Assembly (NCBI GenBank): GCA_002388005.1
Contig: DGLO01000128.1
Span: 1-5,238, forward strand
Length of the DNA: 5,238 nt
Reading direction: 5' to 3'
DNA from: Candidatus Neomicrothrix sp. UBA4542
Lineage (GTDB): Bacteria > Actinomycetota > Acidimicrobiia > Acidimicrobiales > Poriferisodalaceae
Shown here piece by piece: positions 1 to 5,238 of the stretch. The translations under genes and the position numbers were made by a program. How positions within the stretch are numbered: position 1 is the first letter of the stretch; each line of letters starts with the position of its first letter. The notes beneath the pieces are model-generated. The model made no database searches. It had not been told where the DNA came from and saw only the letters and a program-made list of their open reading frames with translations.

Positions 1-689
1 GTCCAACCAGCGACCATCGGCGGGGGAGGTTCTTCTCCGTTGGCGTTCCGGTACACGTCTCTGTAGTCCTGAAGTTCTTGGCGCACTGCTTTCCAGGGTT
101 TCTGTGGAACAATCAAAATACCGACACCCATTTCGGCCATTATCCGAGCCGAGTCCGGCGAAACTGCCGCAGCGTACGCTCGTCCCCGCATCGAATTCAC
201 AGGGCGTGGTCGAATATCGACACGGGGCTGCTCAAGAAGTTCGCCATGATATTCGGCGTAGCCGTTTTCCATGGCGTTGAGCACCATTTCGGTGGACTCT
301 TTAAAGCGCAGTCTCGCTGACGCCATGTCGGTTTGGAAGCCATCAAATTCGATTTTGCCTGTGCCTCTGCCCAACCCCAGGATGAGGCGGCCACCAGAAA
401 GGTTGTCGAGCATTGAAATTTGCTCAATGACTCTCAAGGGGTCATGCCATGGAAGAACGCACACCATCGACCCCAATTGGATCGATTCAGTGGCTCCAGC
501 CATATATGTCAGAAACTGAAGAACGTCCGGACACATGGTGTAGCTGGTGAAGTGATGTTCAACGCTCCACACTGAATCGAAGCCAAGCGGTTCAGCCTGC
601 AACGCCAAGGCCAAATCCTGTTGGTAGACCTGCTGGTCAGGAATTCGCTCTCCGGGATTCTGAAATATGACGCTCATACCTACGTGCAT
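1..689 (-). CDS. LLM class (luciferase-like) flavin/F420-dependent oxidoreductase, 3' end cut by window edge
   Basis: The frame stays open from an ATG at 689 to the window edge, giving 229 codons; the full family length is usually about 330-380 residues, so roughly the last third is missing. The protein begins MHVGMSVIFQNP, the first beta strand of a luciferase-type TIM barrel. It continues with AEPLGFDSVWSVEHHF (residues 32-47), the conserved W-x-x-E-H-H segment near the active site, and then LGSMVCVLPWHDPLRVIEQ (72-90). After these come LSGGRLILGLGRG (97-109), the typical S-G-G-R-x-x-x-G-x-G-R-G cofactor-side motif, and RAYAAAVSPDSA (170-181). Family members oxidise or oxygenate substrates using reduced FMN or coenzyme F420; the sequence does not say which, nor the substrate. 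The start is supported by a GGAG site 6 bases upstream and an in-frame stop just before it. It follows the PrmA-like gene by 46 bases in the same direction, so it is probably co-transcribed. Confidence 0.9.
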   Translation of the reverse strand, partial: MHVGMSVIFQNPGERIPDQQVYQQDLALALQAEPLGFDSVWSVEHHFTSYTMCPDVLQFLTYMAGATESIQLGSMVCVLPWHDPLRVIEQISMLDNLSGGRLILGLGRGTGKIEFDGFQTDMASARLRFKESTEMVLNAMENGYAEYHGELLEQPRVDIRPRPVNSMRGRAYAAAVSPDSARIMAEMGVGILIVPQKPWKAVRQELQDYRDVYRNANGEEPPPPMVAGW

Positions 690-735
690 CGCGTTCTCCA
701 ACAGTCAAAGATTTATAGATTCGAACATTCTCAGG
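690..735 (-). promoter_or_regulatory. Short spacer with ribosome binding site for the luciferase-like gene
   Basis: These 46 bases separate the PrmA-like stop codon from the luciferase-like start. On the minus strand, GGAG (699-696) lies 6 bases before the ATG at 689, a good Shine-Dalgarno position. The spacer also contains a TTCGAA palindrome and an AT-rich TATAAA stretch, but no convincing -35 partner, so an internal promoter is possible but unsupported. No terminator hairpin is seen. Confidence 0.55.
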
Positions 736-1539
736 TTATTCGATTTGTCGCCTACCTATGAGGGCACTCCAATCTTCCATCGTTCGTGGTTCTTCAAAGA
801 TGATCTGCGGGAAGGCTCCGCGAAGTCGTGACAGTTGGCCAGGTGACACTCCGCTGAGACCGATCCATCCGTTTGGAGCGAGGCGAACGACGAGGTCGTT
901 CGCCATCTCGCGAAGGATATTCTCGTGGATGTTGGCGACCACCACGTCGTAGTTGCCGCAGATCTCGTTGAGCGGCGTCGCGAAGAATTCTGTTCGATCC
1001 GAAACTCGATTTCGACGTGCATTAGTTTCCGCTGCCTGCAGCCCTGCCGTGTTGATGTCGATGCCGATTGCCCGGTCAGCCCCAAAGTAGACCGACGCAA
1101 TTGTTAGGACTCCTGATCCGCATCCGACGTCAAGCACCGATTCGTTGCCCGTGATGTTGGAGGAAAGTTCCTCGAGTAGAAGGCGGGTAGAAGGATGGTC
1201 TCCGGTTCCGAATCCCACTCCAGGATCAATTTCAATGACGATCTCGGCTGTGGAGCCAATCCAGGGAAAGCAAACTTCGGCCCGTCCCCCAACCGGCGTT
1301 GGCCGATTTCGCTTCTCCCAGGCAACTGCTCTTGCTTCGTCTGGTGGACCAACGACAGCCGGGTGGCCAGCGTTTCTCAATTTGGCTGTGAGCTTTGTAG
1401 CTAGGGCCTCATCGCGAACCTCATAGCGCGCAACCCAGCGATCTGAGCGAAGAAGCTGCCACTCCCCCACTGCTCCGAACATTTCTTCAACGTCAGCTAG
1501 CGAACGCTCGTCGGCGGCAACGACGACTTGTCCTGTCAT
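736..1539 (-). CDS. prmA: PrmA-like methyltransferase (ribosomal protein L11 methyltransferase family)
   Basis: This 267-residue protein is an S-adenosylmethionine-dependent methyltransferase. PrmA trimethylates ribosomal protein L11 in the cytosol. Residues 1 to about 75 form a short alpha/beta N-terminal domain like the L11-binding domain. The linker AWEKRNRPTPVG (73-84) matches the conserved Trp-containing segment before the catalytic domain. Next come IDPGVGFGTGDHPSTR (104-119), the diagnostic PrmA motif, VLDVGCGSGVL (135-145), the SAM-binding motif I, GIDIN (159-163), the acidic ribose-binding loop, and VVVANI (199-204), the PrmA version of motif IV. EDWSAL (255-260) lies near the C-terminus. 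At 267 residues it is shorter than the roughly 290 of E. coli PrmA, with the shortening in the N-terminal domain. Its ATG overlaps the upstream MBL stop as ATGA, and GAGGA sits too close to that ATG to be a normal site, so translational coupling is likely. The family is clear; the L11 target is inferred. Confidence 0.87.
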   Translation of the reverse strand: MTGQVVVAADERSLADVEEMFGAVGEWQLLRSDRWVARYEVRDEALATKLTAKLRNAGHPAVVGPPDEARAVAWEKRNRPTPVGGRAEVCFPWIGSTAEIVIEIDPGVGFGTGDHPSTRLLLEELSSNITGNESVLDVGCGSGVLTIASVYFGADRAIGIDINTAGLQAAETNARRNRVSDRTEFFATPLNEICGNYDVVVANIHENILREMANDLVVRLAPNGWIGLSGVSPGQLSRLRGAFPQIIFEEPRTMEDWSALIGRRQIE

Positions 1540-2864
1540 TCCTCTAGGGAAAGTTTCGGCTTGCGAGGTTCGAATTCTTGTCCTGCCGCCTCTCGAGATT
1601 CGTTCGCAGCTGACTCAAATATTCCTTTCGCCATCAGTGACGACTCAGCTGATCGGCGAGTGAGATATATCCGGGTCCGAATTTCGTGGACTTCAACCGA
1701 GTTGGGTGCCGCGTCCGCGGCCATGTCGATCAAATGGCAGGCCATTCGCAGTTGGCCGTCTTCTGCTAAGGCCTGCGCTCGTTCGGCAAGTATCGAAACG
1801 CCACCGGCAAGTTCAACCAGTTCGACTGCTAGCGCAACGTCGGACGCTGGTTTTAATCGCGATGGTTTACCGTCCCACCATCCACCGTAGAGGCGCCAGA
1901 TATTTCGGATCACGAACTCGGGTTCGTCATACAGCGGACGCAGGTATGGCAACTCGAGTATTTCGGGGGCGACTCCCACCGTTAACACGATGTCGTTAAG
2001 AGTCGCCCCGGAATTCATTGCAGATACAACATCATCGACGAGCTGTTCGAGAGTTGACGCGACGGTGTTCAAACACGAAATAATTCGTTCATGGCCTGAA
2101 ATGGGTAGGCCGTGGGCGGGAACGAAGAGTTCCACGTCTGTGGACGCCATTTCGCGTAACGACGCTGCCCACTCCAGTGGGTATCGCTGCACCTTCTGAG
2201 GGTTGCCGCAATTGGGGAAGTTCCATATGAACTGGTCCCCGGCAGAAATCATTCGGTGCTGAGGTATCCAGGTCCAGGTGTGGTCGTCGGTTTCACCCAA
2301 GGCGTGGTGAAGCTGAAATTCGATTCCCCCAATCTCATCCGTCATGGTGTGGCGGTAGTCAACCACTGGCTCCAAAGTTCCCTCAGGAACAAAGGGTTTG
2401 TTGCTGTTGGCTCCACTGAGAGTTGAGGCGGGCAACCCGCCAAACTGGCGGGCGTTGATGACTTTGTTGTATCCGTTCGTGGCTCGATAGCGTCGCAACC
2501 TGGGGCTTAAGTTCTCGTGACCAATGACGCGAGGAACAGGACGTCCAGAACTTTCTGCGTCCTGTGCGAAGGCGCTGCTTCCGCCGACGTGGTCTATGTG
2601 TCCATGGGTGTACACCAACGTATGAAATGGTTCGCTGTTCCACTGCCGCAAACTGTCAAGGACCCGGCCTCCACTAGCGGGACCGCTGGAATCGAAGGCG
2701 ACGAGTCCATCGTCGGTTGAGACTACGACTACGTGACTGAACGCCTCAACCAGTGCCACCCCATCTGCTATTTCGCTTAGCTCATGGGTGACTCGATTAG
2801 GTGGGCTATCAACTCGACCGCTATCAATGAACCGGGCAGAGAGATCTAGTACATGTTCAGCCAT
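1536..2864 (-). CDS. MBL-fold metallo-hydrolase with alkyl-sulfatase-type dimerisation region
   Basis: This 442-residue protein has an N-terminal metallo-beta-lactamase domain (about 30-255) followed by a helical region like the dimerisation domain of class III alkyl sulfatases (SdsA1 type). THGHIDH (86-92) supplies the metal-binding His, His, Asp and His. HHALGETDDHTW (187-197... region) places Glu191 where most MBL proteins have a zinc His, a feature shared with alkyl sulfatases. Asp210 in ISAGD and His251 in VPAHG complete the di-metal site. LYGGWWDGKPSRLKPA (325-340) closely resembles the GW-D-G-P segment of the sulfatase dimerisation domain. SdsA1-type enzymes hydrolyse alkyl sulfate esters and are about 650 residues long with a secretion signal and a C-terminal SCP2-like lipid-binding domain. 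This protein has neither: no signal peptide is visible and it ends in a charged tail. Its substrate could therefore be another ester or thioester. It follows the crotonase gene by 34 bases (a weak GGTGG lies 4 bases before the ATG) and overlaps prmA by 4 bases. Confidence 0.87.
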   Translation of the reverse strand: MAEHVLDLSARFIDSGRVDSPPNRVTHELSEIADGVALVEAFSHVVVVSTDDGLVAFDSSGPASGGRVLDSLRQWNSEPFHTLVYTHGHIDHVGGSSAFAQDAESSGRPVPRVIGHENLSPRLRRYRATNGYNKVINARQFGGLPASTLSGANSNKPFVPEGTLEPVVDYRHTMTDEIGGIEFQLHHALGETDDHTWTWIPQHRMISAGDQFIWNFPNCGNPQKVQRYPLEWAASLREMASTDVELFVPAHGLPISGHERIISCLNTVASTLEQLVDDVVSAMNSGATLNDIVLTVGVAPEILELPYLRPLYDEPEFVIRNIWRLYGGWWDGKPSRLKPASDVALAVELVELAGGVSILAERAQALAEDGQLRMACHLIDMAADAAPNSVEVHEIRTRIYLTRRSAESSLMAKGIFESAANESREAAGQEFEPRKPKLSLEE

Positions 2865-2898
2865 TGAGCCACCGTAGATGACGTTGCTGTCGATCCGG

Positions 2899-3801
2899 TC
2901 ACTCGAAGTGTCGTTCCTCCCACCAAGGAAAGAACTCGGGTAGGTCCTCGCTGGGTTTTAACGTGAAGTTGGGAGGCCGTTTCTCTAAGAACGAGGCGAC
3001 GCCTTCATGAGCGTCTGCTTCTCGTCCCAGATGAAAGATTGCTCGACTATCAACCTTGTGAGCTTCCATTGGGTGGTCTGCGCCAAGCATTCTCCACATC
3101 ATGTGGCGGATCATCGTCACAGAGATGGCTGAGGTGTTCTCAGCTATTTCTGATGCAATTGATCGCGCCGAGGGGAGCAAATCTTCTGGTTCGTGAAGGC
3201 TTCGAACGAGACCACCTTGTAGTGCTTCGTCGGCGTCAAACACCTTTCCGCTGTACGCCCATTCGAGGGCTTTGCTTACTCCAACTATCCGCGGCAAAAA
3301 ATAGGAAGAGCAAGCTTCAGGAACTATCCCTCGGCGGCTGAACACGAAACCGATTCGCGCTTTGGTCGAAGCGATCCGGATGTCCATCGGGAGGGTCATC
3401 GTAACTCCAACGCCTACCGCGGGGCCATTTATCGCCGCGATTATTGGCTTATTGAATTCATAGATCCGCAACGAAAGGAGCCCCCCACCATCTCTAAGCC
3501 ATGCATTTGAGTTTCCTTGGCGACCTTCGTTGGAGGCTCGGTCGGCCTTGGCTTCTTCGGTTTGGTTGTCGTAATCGAAGGTCTCGGCACCTTTTCCAAG
3601 GTCCGCTCCCGCACAAAAACCGCGGCCTTCTCCAGTGACGATTACCGTTCGAATTTGGTCGTCCGCGTCAGCATGGTCAAGCGCTTCCAGAAATTCGCCC
3701 TGCATTCGGCTGTTGAACGCGTTTAATCGTTCCGGCCGATTCATGGTCAAAGTGAGAACCTGGTCCTCAATCTCATAGCGGAGCGTTTCAAATTCAGGCA
3801 T
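2899..3801 (-). CDS. Enoyl-CoA hydratase/isomerase (crotonase) family protein
   Basis: This 300-residue cytosolic enzyme has the full crotonase fold. LTLTMNRPERLNAFN (16-30) is the family's N-terminal strand and turn. GRGFCAGADL (59-68) and NGPAVGVG (125-132) form the oxyanion hole that holds the acyl-CoA thioester. Residues about 71-105 form an acidic insertion longer than in classical hydratases. The two glutamates of rat-type enoyl-CoA hydratase are absent: the position in GGGCE is Thr134, and that in GQPE falls in the FSRRG segment (154-158). Instead, GIVPEACSSYFLPR (158-171) carries Glu162, aligning with the single catalytic glutamate of ECI2/Eci1-type delta3-delta2-enoyl-CoA isomerases. 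The protein may therefore be an isomerase or another acyl-CoA enzyme rather than a hydratase. The extended C-terminus ends in an aromatic, charged segment (FFPWWEERHFE). AAGGAAA lies 5 bases before the ATG, supporting the start. The MBL gene follows after 34 bases. Confidence 0.92.
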   Translation of the reverse strand: MPEFETLRYEIEDQVLTLTMNRPERLNAFNSRMQGEFLEALDHADADDQIRTVIVTGEGRGFCAGADLGKGAETFDYDNQTEEAKADRASNEGRQGNSNAWLRDGGGLLSLRIYEFNKPIIAAINGPAVGVGVTMTLPMDIRIASTKARIGFVFSRRGIVPEACSSYFLPRIVGVSKALEWAYSGKVFDADEALQGGLVRSLHEPEDLLPSARSIASEIAENTSAISVTMIRHMMWRMLGADHPMEAHKVDSRAIFHLGREADAHEGVASFLEKRPPNFTLKPSEDLPEFFPWWEERHFE

Positions 3802-3864
3802 GGGTTTCCTTTGAACTCGTCAACAGAGAGTTACCGATCGCGCGGAGCGCCGCAACTGCCTTAT
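3802..3864 (-). promoter_or_regulatory. Spacer before the crotonase gene: strong ribosome binding site, possible transcription-unit boundary
   Basis: At 63 bases, this is the longest gap in the window. On the minus strand, AAGGAAA (3811-3805) leaves 5 bases before the ATG at 3801 and is the clearest ribosome binding site here. A small GC-rich inverted repeat (GCGG, 4-base loop, CCGC, at 3842-3853) lies near the preceding stop, but it has no following T-run, so it is not a convincing terminator. A TTGCGG and TAACTC pair about 16 bases apart is a poor promoter match. A promoter for the metabolic genes could lie here, but the sequence does not prove it. Confidence 0.4.
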
Positions 3865-4248
3865 TTATCGTCCAAGCCAGTTTCCGTCCGGTAAGTCGAC
3901 GAGCCCTTCCGGGTGGCCCCCGTATTGATAGGCGTGGGCGTGAACCCCCATCGCGGTTACTAGGGAGATTCGGTGATACAAACCGTCGACCGCGCCTTCT
4001 ATTTCGTCAAGTAGCGACAAGGCCTGAGAGCATCGTTGTGGATCTAGGCGAAAACGAACGCCGTGAATAACCCCAACGCGATCGAACAAGGCCGCCGGGT
4101 ATCCCAAGCCGGTGTCATAGAGACGTCCGCTTACCTGATCAGGTTCGTGCCCGAGAACATACGGCGCAAGAAAGGGCCATCGTTCTTCACCCGGAAGAAG
4201 AGTGCCGTAGCAAAAAACCTCCTTGGTAACACAACTGGGTTCAGACAT
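3865..4248 (-). CDS. Gamma-glutamylcyclotransferase-like (GGCT/AIG2/YtfP-fold) protein
   Basis: This 127-residue single-domain protein has the GGCT-like fold. VFCYGTLLPG (11-20) holds the family's YGTL substrate-loop signature. VSGRLYDTGLGYPAAL (39-54) matches the conserved G-x-L-x-D-x-G-x-x-P-A segment, and GVRFRL (63-68) is the following strand. LLDEIEGAVDGLYHRISL (79-96) carries Glu84, which aligns with the proton-donating catalytic glutamate of human GGCT, and the conserved Tyr and Arg. HAYQYGG (105-111) and a closing GNW (122-124) match the usual C-terminal end. Known members release 5-oxoproline from gamma-glutamyl amino acids or amines, but many bacterial ones have no known substrate, so the activity here is inferred. 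There is no signal peptide or membrane segment. Its ATG lies inside the end of ftsX (8-base overlap, ATGTCTGA) with no obvious ribosome binding site, pointing to translation coupled to ftsX. Confidence 0.88.
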   Translation of the reverse strand: MSEPSCVTKEVFCYGTLLPGEERWPFLAPYVLGHEPDQVSGRLYDTGLGYPAALFDRVGVIHGVRFRLDPQRCSQALSLLDEIEGAVDGLYHRISLVTAMGVHAHAYQYGGHPEGLVDLPDGNWLGR

Positions 4249-5146
4249 CTAGGAAGCGGCCTGCGGCAAAGGCCGAACCTAAGGCACCTACGACCACTCC
4301 CATGACGACTGTGGCAAGGGTTGCGGTGTTGAATTGGCTGGAGGTAACAGTGAAGGAACGAAAGAACGCCAGGATCTCTGAACGGCCGAAGAGTTCTTCG
4401 ACGTGATTGCGGAGGACGCCTGCGGCGACGGCACCGACGATTCCGCCCAATAGCCCGTGCAACATTCCTTCCAAAATGAAAGGGAGACGGATAAAGCTGT
4501 TGGTAGCGCCGACGAGTTTCATTACCTCGATTTCGCGGCGACGGGCGAACATCGCGACCCGAATCATGTTGAAGATGAGCAGTGCGCTCGCGGCTGCGAG
4601 GACAATTGACATAAGTAAGACAATCCAGCGAAACGAGTTGAACCATTCTCGAATCGCGTCGACTTGCTGACGACCGGTTTCTACCGAGTACACCCCTGGG
4701 CGTTGTCGAAATTGAGCAGCTAAAGACTCAATGAGTTCTCCCTCTGCAACCCGTGGAACAACCCGATACGAAGATGGCAGGCTTGCGACTGATACTTCAG
4801 CTAGGAGTTCGGGTTCATCGACGAGCATCTCTTCGAGTAACTCGAACGCCTGCTCTTGGGTGATGTACTGGATTCGTTCAATGTCGGGATGATTTCGCAG
4901 TTCTTCGCCTAGTGCGTCGATTTGGCCGCCAGCGATATTTGGTTCGAGAAAAATTTCGAATTGGACCCCTCCTTGCCAACGGCCGAGGGCGTTCGTGCTT
5001 GCGTATCTGGCCATTAAACCCAAACCAACGAGCATCACTCCGACCGCTACGGTCAAGATCGCTGCGACAGTTAGGGTGAGATTGCGACGAACATTGATCC
5101 AAGTCTCACGAACGAAGTAGCCAGTTCGGCTCAACAACCTGGCCAC
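4241..5146 (-). CDS. ftsX: Cell division protein FtsX
   Basis: This 301-residue inner-membrane protein is the permease-like partner of the ATPase FtsE. The pair couples ATP hydrolysis in the cytosol to activation of peptidoglycan hydrolases at the division site; it does not act as a transporter. The short cytosolic N-terminus (RETWINVRRNLTLT, 13-26) is typical. TM1 spans about 25-46. A large extracellular loop (about 48-170) follows, including VQFEIFLEP (61-69) and YITQEQAFELLEEM (94-107), which is standard for the loop that binds hydrolases or their adaptors. TM2 spans about 174-196, and ARRREIEVMKLVGATNSFIR (201-220) is the conserved FtsX cytosolic signature. TM3 spans about 226-245 and TM4 about 275-296, and the protein ends just after TM4. 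The start is GTG, two bases after the ftsE stop; no strong ribosome binding site is near, so coupling to ftsE is likely. Length and topology are normal. Confidence 0.96.
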   Translation of the reverse strand: MARLLSRTGYFVRETWINVRRNLTLTVAAILTVAVGVMLVGLGLMARYASTNALGRWQGGVQFEIFLEPNIAGGQIDALGEELRNHPDIERIQYITQEQAFELLEEMLVDEPELLAEVSVASLPSSYRVVPRVAEGELIESLAAQFRQRPGVYSVETGRQQVDAIREWFNSFRWIVLLMSIVLAAASALLIFNMIRVAMFARRREIEVMKLVGATNSFIRLPFILEGMLHGLLGGIVGAVAAGVLRNHVEELFGRSEILAFFRSFTVTSSQFNTATLATVVMGVVVGALGSAFAAGRFLDV

Positions 5147-5148
5147 GG

Positions 5149-5238
5149 TTATCCGTACACTCCCTGTTGTTCGTCTCGCACCACTTGACCTGCGTGAAGC
5201 GCTATCACTCTCCGCCGCATCTGATCGACGATGGTGTG
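5149..5238 (-). CDS. ftsE: Cell division ATP-binding protein FtsE, C-terminal fragment (5' end cut by window edge)
   Basis: An open frame of 29 codons and a TAA stop enters from the right window edge. The residues (HTIVDQMRRRVIALHAGQVV, then RDEQQGVYG) match the end of FtsE: a helix just after the ABC-ATPase H-loop, the RRRVI strand, the G-x-V-V-R-D turn, and the closing GVYG common in actinobacterial FtsE. The Walker motifs, signature and H-loop histidine lie outside the window. Its position two bases upstream of ftsX, in the same direction, confirms the call. FtsE is the cytosolic ATPase that drives FtsX. Confidence 0.92.
   Translation of the reverse strand, partial: HTIVDQMRRRVIALHAGQVVRDEQQGVYG

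Noticed and set aside
78..519. Short open frames on both strands over the left 500 bases
   Set aside because: The real coding frame here is the minus-strand luciferase-like gene, which runs open to the window edge; the others are its shadows.
690..735. TATAAA and TTCGAA in the spacer as a promoter or operator for the luciferase-like gene
   Set aside because: There is no -35 match at a suitable distance, and a single 6-base palindrome is too short to support an operator.
1145..1426. Plus-strand open frames opposite the PrmA-like gene, this 93-codon one and several shorter
   Set aside because: They are antisense to a gene with clear family motifs, have low-complexity Ser/Arg/Pro-rich translations, and resemble no known family.
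3842..3853. GC-rich inverted repeat after the GGCT-like gene as a possible rho-independent terminator
   Set aside because: The stem is only 4 base pairs and no T-run follows on the minus strand, so it may be chance in GC-rich sequence.
4131..4646. 171-codon minus-strand open frame inside ftsX
   Set aside because: It is an Arg-rich out-of-frame reading of ftsX, whose own frame has the full FtsX signature and four membrane segments.

Overview
All genes lie on the minus strand, so the biology reads from the right edge of the window to the left. The window holds seven tightly packed genes: five complete and two cut by the window edges. In transcription order they are: the last 29 codons of ftsE; ftsX; a small gamma-glutamylcyclotransferase-like (GGCT/AIG2-fold) protein; an enoyl-CoA hydratase/isomerase (crotonase) family enzyme; a metallo-beta-lactamase (MBL) fold hydrolase with an alkyl-sulfatase-type C-terminal half; a PrmA-like (ribosomal protein L11-type) methyltransferase; and the first 229 codons of a luciferase-like (LLM class) flavin/F420-dependent oxidoreductase.

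The gene ends are very close. FtsE and ftsX are 2 bases apart. FtsX overlaps the GGCT-like gene by 8 bases, and the MBL gene overlaps prmA by 4 bases (ATGA). The other three gaps are 34, 46 and 63 bases. No rRNA, tRNA, CRISPR array, insertion sequence or clear terminator was seen, and the plus strand shows no credible gene. The 63-base gap before the crotonase gene is the most likely boundary between a cell-division block (ftsE-ftsX-GGCT) and a metabolic block (crotonase-MBL-PrmA-LLM).

The organism is a bacterium of middling GC content. The FtsE tail (an RRR run and a closing GVYG), the GTG start of ftsX, and the mix of a luciferase-like oxidoreductase with a crotonase and an alkyl-sulfatase-like hydrolase suggest an actinobacterial lineage, perhaps a marine or environmental Acidimicrobiia-type organism. 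This is inference from gene style, not a phylogenetic result.

FtsE and FtsX form the ABC-type complex that governs peptidoglycan hydrolase activity at the division site. The left-hand enzymes look like parts of lipid or xenobiotic catabolism (acyl-CoA chemistry, alkyl ester or sulfate hydrolysis, flavin-dependent oxidation), but no substrate can be named from sequence. The window looks largely like ordinary chromosomal gene content. The points most worth checking are the small GGCT-like gene fused tightly to ftsX, the altered active site of the crotonase, the short cytosolic-looking alkyl-sulfatase relative, and PrmA embedded in a metabolic operon.
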